This document shows, piece by piece, positions 1 through 11,300 of a stretch of 25,273 bases of DNA. Source of the DNA: Plakobranchus ocellatus. Taxonomy: Eukaryota > Mollusca > Gastropoda > Plakobranchidae. Location of the stretch: the NCBI GenBank assembly GCA_019648995.1, contig BLXT01005946.1:750471-775743 (forward strand), given 5' to 3'. Numbering within the stretch: the first letter of the stretch is position 1; every line of letters begins with the position of its first letter. A program made the translations under genes and the position numbers. Below the pieces are notes generated by a model. The model was not told the DNA's origin and did no database searches. It worked only from the letters and a program-made list of their open reading frames with translations.

Positions 1-959
1 GGGGGGGGGGGGGGGGGGCTGCAAAAGGGAGAATAGGACAGACGGAAATATAATGCAACATAGTTAGGTTTTTAACCAGTACTAAAACCTTGATTGATCT
101 CTCTGCATTCTCATAGATATTGAGACTTTACCCTTCCAGACTTAACTCGGTAGCCCAAGGCTAATTAAGGAAAATGTTCACATGAAAGCCTGTACTAATC
201 TATACTTCGTTATCAAAAATCTTCTACATTGACAACGTGTGCCGTTATTTTGTAACTTTAAATTTCTCAAAGTAGAACCTGATTTAATTTTTTTTTTTTA
301 ATTCGATTTTTTCGCCCAAAATTTTTATGGTACTCGAACTCCAGAACAAAGACATAGGCCTAGTTGGGTGGTCATAGTCAGCTATAGTTCTAGATTGAAA
401 AAAAAAAATTCTGAAAAGAAGCATTAAACGGCATCATCGGTCCCCCTCCTTCCCCCCCTTAGAAGGAAAAAAATCAAACAAAAAAAAAACCATAAGCTGC
501 TATAAGAGGTCACAAAGTTACCAGCTCAGAGATAACTTTATCAAGGCATTTTTTTGAAGAGAGGCGAAAATTTGGAAACTAATTAAAAACAAATTTGCGG
601 TTCACATGAGCTTGCATTCTTATGTTAGATAATTTGTTTGTTTTTGTTTTTTGTTTTTTTTTGGTTTATTCTTTTTTTTTTTTTTTTTTTGGTTTTTTTT
701 TTGTTTGTTTGTTTGTTTGCTTGTTTGTTTGTTTATGCCAATATTATGTACGCGATTCTTTTACGATTTTAAGAGAAGTTGAAAAAAAAGTATACAAATA
801 CCCCACTCCCAGAAACGAATAAATAAAATTAAATATTTTGAAAATGCAATGGTGGTTGAAGGAAATGAAATTTATTTGAACAAATTTGAATTATACAGAG
901 TGAACGTTTAAATATTTCGCCCTTACGCTTTATCATGTCAAAAATGACTATCACAAAAC
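1..959. other. AT-rich flank, no gene seen
   Basis: Begins with an 18-G homopolymer at the window edge. It contains poly(A) and poly(T) runs, and a T/TTTG-rich tract at 640-735 whose apparent ORF is low-complexity. No coding signal or known repeat was recognised. Confidence 0.6.
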
Positions 960-2515
960 AATACAGTACCAAGGATATGAGATTTCCAATGCTCATTTTT
1001 TCCTTCCAGCGCTATTTAGTTTTATGAAGCAATTTTCGCTTTCGATAAAAAACACATTCCCAATGAATTTTTTATCGTTTTCGGACGTATCAATGCCTAT
1101 CATTTTCAAAAAGGAAAAGAAAACTTGCAACAAAAAAAAAGAGGTTTTGTGACTATCGAAACTAACTCACGGGTTTAAGCTTGCCTCTCCATTTGAATTA
1201 TTTATAGCTATCTTCCAACCTTCCTCTATCGATTATTATGTGAGAAATTTTGTATATTGTTATAGTTTTCTCGGAGCTAAAGACGATAAAAGTTAGGGTT
1301 TGCTACAAGTTTGTTTTTTGTTTTTTTTTTTGGCTAGTTTTTTTTAGCGATTTAATTTGCCTTAGTGAGTCCAATTTAAAAAGTCCACTTAAATAAATAC
1401 CATATCATGTAAATTAATGATTGCACGCGTTGCTCGAAAAACCACCTAGCAAAAGAAAAGAATAATTGAATGGCATTTTAGGCCTGTGTTTACTTATATG
1501 TTTGGGAATAATAGAGTGGAAAACGATAAAAAAAATGCCCCATCGTAATGAAGCGACCAGTTTTCACTGCTTCTTTCTCTCATTTTCTGCTTTTTTTCGT
1601 TGTAAGTTTTATGCAGGAAATATCGCTTTCGGAAAAAAAAAAAATATATTCCCAATGTGCCCAATTCCGACGTACCCAATCCCTTTCGTTTAAACTACGG
1701 TAAGAAAATAATAATTAACATGCGCTATTTCAATTAAAAAAGGCTTCGTTATGTTTGAAACATCCTTGCGGGGCGTATGTGTGGCTGTCTGTTTGAGTTA
1801 TTTTATAATGTCATTTAACCTTTCTCTATCCATAATTAGAAGAATTTTAAAACTGCATGTATTAGATTCAAAGGCGAAGGCGTTGGATTCCAAGGTTTGC
1901 AATCACGGTCCTCCGGCTATTTTTCCCTTTGAAACTAATGGTTACTTCCCTTTCACGGGGTGTTCGGATTAAAAAAAAATATATATCTTTAGTTACTGGT
2001 GCCATTGCATTTTACATAAAAACTCCAAAACGAATCAACGTATTTGCACATACGTTTTTCCACAGTCTGATAATAGTAACAAAAAAAGAGACATTCAAAA
2101 AAAGTCGCCCCTGCAGTATGGCTTAGCCTTTCCAACACTAATTGTATTACATCTCTTATATCTTTCTTTCATTCTCCTGGACGGGACAAGGAATATAATC
2201 ATTTGAAACCACATTTCCAGTCTATTATATTGTTTTCTGACATGTCCAATGCATATAAAATTCGAAAAGTGAAAGGAAATATGAGTTATATTATTAAAAA
2301 AAAGAGGCTTTGCTACTATCGGAACTAAGTTTGCGTTTAAACTGTGGCTCTCCATTCGCATTATTTAATAGTATCTTTCAACGTTGCTTGATTGATACTT
2401 AAAAGAAAATTCAACAAGTTTATGGTTATTTCCGAGCTTCAGACGATCAAACATAAGGCTTACTACTAGTTTTTAGGCTAGGTTTTCTGTCAAAAGTTGC
2501 TGAATTTACCCGCGT
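960..2515 (+). repeat. Left arm of palindrome (units F1-F3)
   Basis: Three direct units, with anchor spacing of 598 and 564 bases. F1 and F3 share the block after the anchor, including a GAGCT-AGACGAT segment. F2 shares the GCTTTCGG...ATTCCCAATG block with F1. A possible further, weaker unit lies near 560-610 at the right spacing. Confidence 0.75.
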
Positions 2516-2629
2516 AAATGGCCTCCAAATGATAAAATCACGTAAATGTAACCAGATAAACGATTGGATGCATTGTACATGAAAACCAGTAATAGAAAAA
2601 AAATTTTTTTTTTTTTTAAACGTTAACAG
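2516..2629. other. Central spacer of palindrome
   Basis: About 115 bases between the inner arm ends. It includes an A9 T14 run near 2598 and no recognised gene. Confidence 0.6.
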
Positions 2630-4190
2630 GAGCAAAATCAGCAATTTTCGGTTCAAAATCTAGCCTAAAAGTTCATTGAACGCCTTAATTTTGACTGCCT
2701 TTAGCTTGGACAAAACCAAAAGAATGTTGAATGTGTTTCAACGTATCGACAGAGGTAGGTCGACGGCCATTGGTAAATAATTCAGATGGCCAGCAACAGC
2801 TCAAACCCACGAGTTAATTTCGATTGTAACAAAGCCATCTTGAAAAAAAAATTCGTTTTTTTTATTCCTTATTTCAGAAACGGCATGGATAGGCCATGTC
2901 GGAAGTTGCTAAAATACATTTGGAATTGCTTTTCATCGTTAGCAAAGGTTCTTTTCTGAAATTCAATGACGACGAAAGCCAAAAATGCATGAAGTGAGCA
3001 TTGAAATCATTTCGCCTCATGAGGACAAAGAGTTGCTTTCCGCTTTTTCCTCTGTCATCGAAGCGTTTCCGTAAAATTCGGAGAAAACACATGCTTATAA
3101 CACTTTTCAGTAATGTCCACTTGTACTCTACTTCATGGCCGAAGTATTTTTTCGTTTGTCTCTATACATTGAATGCTTTTATTTGATTTTAAAATCCTCC
3201 TCCCGGAAATATCGCCCTTTTTTATTACTGAAATACAGCCTAAGAGCATGTTGCCAGCCTTAATTTTGATCGCCTTGGGGCTCAGATTCAGTTTCAAAAA
3301 TATATTTTCTTTCATGCATTGATAAAGAAAAGTTGGAATATACTTATAAATACCTCCAATTGCTTGGTACCACTTTAATCCGCGAGGAAATGTCGATCGT
3401 AGTAAAGCCTACTTTTCGTATAATTTCGCTCATTAACGTACCTTTTTTCGAAACCTCAGGCACTGGAGTCATAGGAAGACATTAAAATACATCAGTAATG
3501 TGATATTCAATGTTTCTAAACCTTTTCTCATCCAGTGTAGTAAGAAAAAGAAACGTAATCTTTGTGAAAAAAATGAGAAAAAGAAAGCGGTAAGATTCTG
3601 CTACAATGCAACTGGGGATACTCTCTTTTTTTTCTACTGTCTATTTATCTATGTAATCGAGTTTAGAAAAAGTACCGAGCAAATGTGATTATTTTTGTAC
3701 TTGGTTTCTAGTAATATTCATCGACACCCGTGACCAAATGTCCTTTTTTTCATTTTCTTCCGAGTCAAATCTTTGGAAAGGGAGGGAATCATCAATTCTG
3801 AGCTGAGAAATAGCCCAAAAAAAGCGATTGCAACCCTTGGAAGCCATGTCAATCAGCTTCAAATTTTATACAAGATGGTAAAAAATTGTTTTACATATAG
3901 ATAGAGTAAAGTTGAAAGGCACAATAAAATAACCCAAATGGCAGGCACTAGCTGAAACCCGAGAGTTAGTTTCCATCATACCAAAGCTATTTTTCCTGTA
4001 AAATTGCGCCCTCTTTCAATCTCTCTTATGTTGGAAACGGCAGACATTGGACATGTAGGAAGACGCTAAAATACGCTGGGCATGTGCATTTCGGTGAAAG
4101 CAAAGGTTTCCCCAAACAAGTCATTAACGAAGGAAATCAAAAAGGCCAAAGGAGGTATCGAAATCCTGTCGTCTCATTGCGATGTGGAAT
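2630..4190 (-). repeat. Right arm of palindrome (units R1-R3)
   Basis: Reverse-complement copies of the left-arm units. R1 (about 2640-3060) and R3 (about 3920-4190) share GAAACGGCA...GGACATGT-GGAAG...GCTAAAATAC; R2 (about 3240-3540) is more diverged. The inner arm near 2640-2690 (ATCAGCAA...CTAGCCTAAAAG) mirrors 2465-2510. Confidence 0.75.
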
Positions 4191-5012
4191 TTAATCGATT
4201 TTCGCTCTTTTACTAACAAACCTTTAGCAATATCTAAGCAAACGCAAGCGTAAGAAACCATACAAATATACTATTTCATGATCAAAGTATCAAATTGTTT
4301 TTGTGCACACAAAAAACAGCCATTTTGTAATTGAGTAGAGTATTTTCCTTTTTCTCATGCTCCTTCAAGAAAACCTTTATATTTGCCATTTTATCAGTCT
4401 TCTTCGTTCAAGTCATTATGAGATTTATGTAACAATTGTACAAGCCTCTGGACCTAAGGGATGGGCTTTGTTCACATAAAAATTTCAGTCTAGTCTTTGC
4501 CTTTCTTGTGATTGTCAGTGATTTTCGACAAACCAATAAATGCCTGGCGTTTTTCTCAGTATTTTTGTTCTGACTTCCTCTCCATACCGGCCTGGCACTG
4601 TCACCCCTCTTACCCAATCACTTTAAACATCTTAGATCTCACTCAGCTGGTTTTCAATCCTGCATGTCTTGAAGTTTGATTAAAAAAAAGTCTTGTGCTA
4701 TCAACTGATGTTTACATGTATTCATCATTATAAAGTCACAATGTATGCATATTCAAAATAAATAATGTATTCATGACATAAATGGATATAAGAAATTAAA
4801 TATCTGTTTCATTTGACAACATGTATGATGTGTTCTCATTCAAATATGTGTAATTTGTTTCACCCTTCACATAAAGATTATCAGGAATGATGCAGGGTTT
4901 GACTAGATTTTGATTTTGAATGACATTATAATATTTGAAATAGAACTGATTTCATCCGTTTTGAAACATATTTCAAAAAGCTTACAAGACATTACATTCT
5001 TGCAATTGTTGG
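4191..5012. other. Downstream intergenic, nothing recognised
   Basis: AT-rich sequence between the palindrome and the inferred poly(A) site. I see no exon, repeat or RNA gene here. It may include the start of a gene or repeat too diverged to see. Confidence 0.5.
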
Positions 5013-5018
5013 TTTAAT
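5013..5018 (-). promoter_or_regulatory. Candidate poly(A) signal ATTAAA
   Basis: On the minus strand ATTAAA lies about 200 bases after the stop codon. No AATAAA is present on that strand between 4600 and 5215. ATTAAA is the commonest variant signal. The cleavage site would fall near 4985-5000. Confidence 0.45.
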
Positions 5019-5093
5019 TTAGGGATTTGCATAGTATTAAATGGATTGTAGAGACCATGAAAGGAATACTTAAACACCACTTTAAGGTCCTTT

Positions 5094-5160
5094 AAATTTC
5101 ATGCTATTCAAAGGTTTACCACCTATTACAAGGTCTACAACCTTTGAATGCTTGAAATTT
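5094..5160 (-). repeat. 3' UTR hairpin, 22-bp arms
   Basis: Arms 5094-5116 and 5139-5160 are reverse complements apart from one mismatch and one bulged base, with a 22-base loop. The hairpin lies in the inferred 3' UTR. It could be a structured RNA element, a small fold-back element remnant or a miRNA-like precursor. Confidence 0.7.
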
Positions 5161-5215
5161 ATCTACACTTTTGAATTATAGAAGAAATAGCTACAGATTT
5201 GAAACATCTTCCTTA

Positions 5216-5374
5216 TCAACTCCGTCCCCAAGCATGGCAAATCCTGTTGATGACCATCTCAGAGTATGCAGCATTTATCTCACCCTGGACTCTATACTGG
5301 ACATGAAAAGGCAGTGCTTGGTATGTTGCATTTGGCAATAACTTGCTCAAAACTGAAGGATGCTCAGCAGACAC
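5216..5374 (-). CDS. CPED1: CPED1-like exon 22, last coding exon with stop
   Basis: Acceptor GTGCACACAG after a pyrimidine-rich tract. It encodes 52 residues and a TGA at 5216-5218. The end reads YRVQGEINAAYSEMVINRIC and HAWGRS, matching the vertebrate YHVRGPIN...SEILLSRMC terminus. It is separated from exon 21 by a 3542-bp intron filled by an RTE element. Confidence 0.93.
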   Translation of the reverse strand: MSAEHPSVLSKLLPNATYQALPFHVQYRVQGEINAAYSEMVINRICHAWGRS

Positions 5375-8300
5375 CTGTGTGCACAGGAATGGAGAGAAAG
5401 AAGAGAACAAATTCGTGAATAGTTATTGATGAAACTTTAAGTGCGATATGTATATGTGAATCTACAACAGTTCCATATTTATCAGAATGGCTATTATTAT
5501 CTTTGAAGCAATTAAACATGAATTATTGTTGCTGCTACATCTGTTGCTGGTATTGAAATGTTACCTCAGTTTGATGCTGCTGAATCTCTGTTCTTGCAAT
5601 GGAAATGTTAGCTTAGTTTGGTTTTGCTGTTGAGATGTTATCTTTGATTGCTGCTGCTGTTAAAAATGTTATCTTAATTTGGCATTGTTACATTTGCTGG
5701 TTTAGCTACCAATTTAGCTACAACTACTCTATATGAACTTGAACACCAATTCCCCAGACTGTTTGCCGTTGTTACGTCGAATAAGATGCCGAAGCCACTT
5801 TCATGTGAATGTCCCCCTGAGTAAATCAGAGTTTTACTACCTAGTTTCATGGAACCTGCCCCTGCCCATCTTAACTTGGCAAGCCCTAGGATGTTAAGTT
5901 TTATTCTGTCCATTTCTTTAATAACATTTTCTAATTTTTCTTTTTGATATAGTGCACGCACATTCCATGTTGCTATTTTTTATGTTTGATCGATATTAAT
6001 TTTTTGAGCATTAAATCTAGGAATTATTCAAGTGTATGCACTAACATCTGACAGTGAAGATGTAGAAGTAGTAAAATTTTATGAAGAAATAGAAAAAGCA
6101 AAAGGCTTTCTAAAATTCCAGAACATCATAATAGTAATAGGAGATTTCAATGCCAAAATTGGGGATAAAAGAGTAGAAGATGTTGGTGGACCCAGTGGCA
6201 TAGGGACTGTAAATGAGCGTGGAAGTAGGCTAATTGAATGGTGCCAAACCAATGATTTTACCATCACAAATACTTGGTATCAAAACTACCCTAGGCGACG
6301 GTGGACTTGGAAGAGCCCCGGAGATAAAAGTAGAAACAAAATATATTACATCCTCATTCAGAAACGATTCCAAAACGCCGTCAAAACATCGAAGTCACTG
6401 CCGGGGGCCGGCTGTGATTCAGATCATGTTCCAGTAATGTGTAAATTTCAGATAAAACTTAAGAAATTAAGAAAGGCAAAGCCTAGTCCTAAATTCCAAA
6501 TGGACTTACTAAAATCTGAAGAAAAACGAGAAGACAAAATTGCTATAGCTGTGTATAACAAATATGAGACTCTAAATAACATATCAGGAGTAGAAGAATT
6601 ATGGTCAGAAATGAAAAATTCACATAATGAAGTCATACAGAAAAATGTTCCCAAAAAAGATTTTAAAAAGAGCGTTAGAGATGGATAAACAAAGAAATAT
6701 TCAATTAAATAGAAAAAAGGCGCAAATCAAAAATGTAGAAGTCAAATACAAAGACCTAAACAGAAACATCAAAATAAAATGCAACACAGCGAAAGGACAA
6801 TGGATTAATCAACAATGTCAGGAAAAAGAGCAAAAGCTAAATATAGACAGCAAATTCATGCATGCTAAAATTAAGGATGTCGGTGGTAAGAAAATCAAAT
6901 GCATTAGCCCTGGCTGCATCAGATCAAAAGATGGAACAATGTTAATGGAAAAGAAGGAAATACTAAACAGATGGTCAGAATATGTTGAGGATCTTTTTAA
7001 AGATGATAGGTGCAAAAAACCAAAATAGAGAAAACCATAGAAGGCCCAACTATACTTAAAGAAGAGGTAGAAGCAGCTATAAAGAAAATGAAAAATGGAA
7101 AAGCCACAGGACCAGATAATATATTAGTAGAAATAATTAAAGCATTAGATCATTTAGGAAAAGATATGACAACAAAACTTCTTAATGCAATACATGTATA
7201 CAAAAGTGGTATACAATTCGGGAACATCTTTGTAAATCTGTTGTTATAGTACTGGCTAAAATACAAGGAGCAACAGAATGTGAAATTCATAGAACAATCA
7301 GTTTAATGAGCCATTTTACAAAAATCCTGTTACACATAGAGTGCGCAAGAGTCTAAGACCAGAAATATCCCCAAAACAGCTTGGCTTTATGCCTGATGAA
7401 GGGCCTAGAAATGCAATATTCACTTTGTCAATGCTTATGGAAAGGTGTACAGAAATGCAAAAAAATCTCCACCTCTGTTTCATTGATTATTCTAAGACCT
7501 TTGACAAAGTAAGACATGTAGAGCTGTTTTGTATGCTACAAAAATTATATATCGATGGGAAAGAGCTGAGGGTAATTAGAAATTTATACTGGGATCAGAC
7601 TGCTTCTGTAAGAATTGAAGGAGAACATTAGTGATTTCAAACCCATGGATAGAGGTGTGAGGCAGGGATGTGTAATGTCTTCTGATCTTTTTAAGGTATA
7701 TAATGAAATAATCCTAAAGAATCTTGATGTTATTTCAGGCTTAAAAATAAATGGACAGAATCTCAATAACATCAGATATGCATATGATACAGTTTTAATA
7801 GCAGAATCTGGCAAACAACTCTAAAAACTTTTAGATACTGTTTTTGTAGAGAGCAAAAGAATGAGCCTTTCTTTGAATGTAAAGAAAAACGGAATTTATA
7901 GTCAACTCAAAGAAATCCTCTAACCCCAAGTGCAATCTCATTACCAAAGGCAAAAAAAAATCAAACAAGTTCCAAAATTCAAATATCCAGGTTACCTGAT
8001 AACATCAGATGGTAGATGCATAAGTGAAAGAAGTAAAATAATAGCCATGGCCAAAGATACATTCCGAAAAATGAAACCAATACTGGCAAATAGAAATGTA
8101 AGTACGACAACCAAAATATGGGTAATTAAAACTTATGTATGGTCAATACTTTTGTATGGTAGTGAGTGTTGGAAAATAAACAAAGAAATAAACTCGAAGC
8201 AATAGAGATTTGGTTTATCAAAAAAATGATGAGGATATAATGGAAAGAAAAAAGTCAAATGAATTGGTTCTGAAAGAGGCTAATCTCAAGCAATCACAAA

Positions 8301-11300
8301 TTCAAATCATAAGACAGAGGCAACTACAATTTTTAGGCCATATTTGCTGACATAAGAGTTTAAAACAATTAGCAATCACTGAAAAGATTGAAGGCAATAG
8401 CAGTAGAGGTAGACAGAGAATAACTTTTATTTAAAATCTTAAGTCATGGACAATAGGCATGGGTAGCAGTAACAATTTTATAAGGTAAACTGAGAGTAGA
8501 TTTGAGTGGAGGAACATGATTGTAAATGTCTGTTCCAGACAAGGTACCTGATGATGATGATGATGATGATGACATTTGTTGGTGCTACACCTGAATGCAA
8601 CCTTATTTTTGCGGGCAGTAAGGTTTGTGCCAGGCAATTTTTTTCTTTTTCACTGAAGCTGTTATTTTATGAATATTCTTTCAAATGTCTTTCTTTTTAT
8701 TGGTTTTAGTTTGTGTTTTCTTATGTGTGTCTTATAAATAACTGCTAAACATGTAAATTAATTTCTGTCATGTAGAATCTTTTTTTTTTCCTTAAGTAGA
8801 TTGCTGCAATCAATTCAGATCTCTTATTACTTGTGAAAAAAACCCTTTTGCATCCAAGTATATCACACATCCCAGAATATAAAAGTTACTGTCAGTCACA
8901 GAATACATTATCCTACCTTGTGGAAATGGCATGCGCATTTTCCCTGTAGAAAATCTTTGAATCGAGCCATGGTCATAGGAAATGTGTCCACTGTGAGGTA
9001 ACCCTGTGACCTGGAGTATCTTAGCAACTCTTTGTTTTTGTAATACATTTTCTGCTGATCAATCTGCTCTCAGTAAAGAACAAGAAAAAGAGAAACAAAA
9101 ATAAACAGAAGTTATGAATCAGTCCCTTCTAACCTTACTTAAAAAAAATTAAGTTTATTTTTTTAGAATTACAATACATTAGCCTTCTTCGGGTCTAAAA
9201 AACTTTTTAACATAAGTAAATGTATGTCTAAATTGGGCATAATATGCAAAGTTACTTTAATTTATCTGCAGATGATTTATATACGTTTACGTATTATAGA
9301 TGGAAAACATCAAGTAAAGAGGGATCTCTTGCCTCCAGTGCTATTCTTCTGAATTTCTCTCTTGATAAATATTTGACTGAGTATCAGCAAAGTTATTCAT
9401 TTAACATGTTTTTTTTTTTAATAATCAAAAAAAATTGTTCTTGAATCATTCTCATGCAAAAAGATTTTTTCTTAATGGAATAAATTAGTAATTCCCTCTT
9501 TGACTTATTGTTATTCTTTAACTTAAAGTCAAAGTAATCAGTTGCAAACTAAACATTTATACAAAGCACTACACAATACTCACAAAGTAGATTTATTGTA
9601 AATGGACATCAAAACTTTTTGATGTATGGGCTTCATAAGTTAAAATAATAAGCATAAATGGTCAAGATCAACACTCAAAAAGCATTACAAATAATGTAAA
9701 ATTTAAGGTCCAAAGGATGCAAGGTACCTGAATTGATATATCAAGTAAAGACAAAGTAAACATTTGCCAAATACTTATAATTTTTTTTATGTGAATAAAC
9801 AACAGAATAATATGTGCAATTCTACCAGAGAAAGCTGATGGATTCCAGTGACAGGTTGATGAAACCCTGCCCCAAGACCCTTTACTACAATCTTCACATT
9901 TCTTAGCCCATCCCTGAAAAAGAGATCCAAAGAATACTTTAGGCAAGGGTAATGGAGATTATGAAACAATTGAACACTACTGCCTCTCAAAATATGACCT
10001 TTTTCATATTGAATGACGAATTCTCTTTTCTTTCTTACAGAACGCAAGAGCCCAATATACTTTTTCATATCTGGTTTATTTGATGCATTGAGTACAAGTT
10101 ATTAATACTATTGCAATTTGCTGCTGGGCTTATTGTAACTCGCCCTGATATAAGCGAGGATATATCAGCAGATATATAAATCTGCCCATATACATTCGGT
10201 TCCCAAAAGGTTTAAGATCATTAAAATAATGAATGGTCTATAAAAAGGCAAATGCATGGTGTTAAAAAGTTAGATTGTTACATATAGATATAATCATTAC
10301 ATATTCAAATAAATTCTTTCCATTTACTCTATCCTTGTTCATAACATATTCACTTAAATTCTTTCCATTTACTCTATCCTTGTTCTTTTTCGGTATTTTA
10401 TAAAGAAAAACAATAAGTATCATTTTTATAATCAAATACCAAGAAATAAATCTTTGATCCTGGGCCTTTTTAACAGTTTTTATTGTTTTAAGACACAAGA
10501 ATCCTTAAAGCTTTGATTTTGTTTTATTTCCAAAACATCATAATCCTCTATTTAAAAGCGTAATCAACTGTATAGACCAGAGGGCGATGGTTGCATTAAA
10601 TGATTATTGTACATCAAAGTCCCAGATCCCAAGTTTTTTCTATTTAGCAGGCAGGAAATCAACTGCATAAAGAAAAAGACAAGAACAACTGAACTTTTCA
10701 TACAATATTTCAATTGCAATTTGACGTAAACATTTCACATGACCAAATTATGTCTCCAGATTAGCACTACTATCATTTAAAGAAGTGCTGATGCAAACTT
10801 TGTTCTTACCTCTTAAGCCTGGCCTGCAGAGATTGTAAATGGTGCTTGGTCAGCCAGTGCACACCACCCAACACCAGAAGTGTTTCCCACTGATTTGGGA
10901 CTAAAGTTTTAGATCTGCATAATAAAGGTAAACAATGCATGTATGGCATTAAAATGCTATTGTTATGTTTGCAAGAAAAATTTGTTATTGATACATATTT
11001 TTTTTTTACAAACTGAAAAACAAACGAATCTAACAACTTCTGTTTTAATTTTTTTTTTCACTCTTCCCTTTTTGATTGTATTTCGACAACACAATGTAAT
11101 CTGACATAAAAATGTTCATAAAAGTAGACATCCTTGAATTAAAAAGTTTGCAGAATAAATGTCATTTATATGAAAACTTTTAATTATTTAATTATTCAAA
11201 TATTTTATGAAATAAAGTAAAAAAAAAAAAATCAGACCCATCGTTTGCATTTATGTTCAATCATTCCAGTGTTTTGGCTTTGACCATCAATTTCATCATC

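Larger units (their letters stand above)
960..4190. repeat. Giant imperfect palindrome of ~580-bp units, 3+3
   Basis: Three diverged units in one orientation have homologous anchors at 1158, 1756 and 2320. Three in reverse-complement orientation have the same anchor at 2821, 3394 and 3972. Anchor pairs are centred at 2570, 2575 and 2565, so the arms are mirror images. Each unit has several recognisable blocks, for example GAAACTAACTC followed by a CTCTCCATTTGAATTATTTA-like block. Identity is moderate, roughly two thirds to three quarters by eye. No ORF is conserved between units. It could be the arms of a large fold-back DNA element with internal tandem repeats. Confidence 0.8.
5684..8572 (+). 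mobile_element. RTE-clade non-LTR retrotransposon, 5'-inverted and decayed
   Basis: Nearly full-length copy of an RTE-type LINE, of the kind often misnamed craniofacial development protein 2-like. It lies in the last intron of the CPED1-like gene, with the RT part antisense to that gene. The first part of the endonuclease (5684-6010) is on the minus strand; the rest (6018-8572) is on the plus strand. The two pieces meet at KPANVT and IIQVYAL with almost no loss, the pattern expected of twin priming. It ends with a (GAT)n tail after CSRQGT, as RTE elements often do. Stops and frameshifts show that it is dead. Confidence 0.92.

Noticed and set aside
622..822. Phe-rich ORF as a small membrane protein
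   Set aside because: It is a translated T/TTTG homopolymer tract.
4408..4617. 69-residue minus-strand ORF downstream of the gene
   Set aside because: No recognisable motif, and it lies beyond the inferred poly(A) site.
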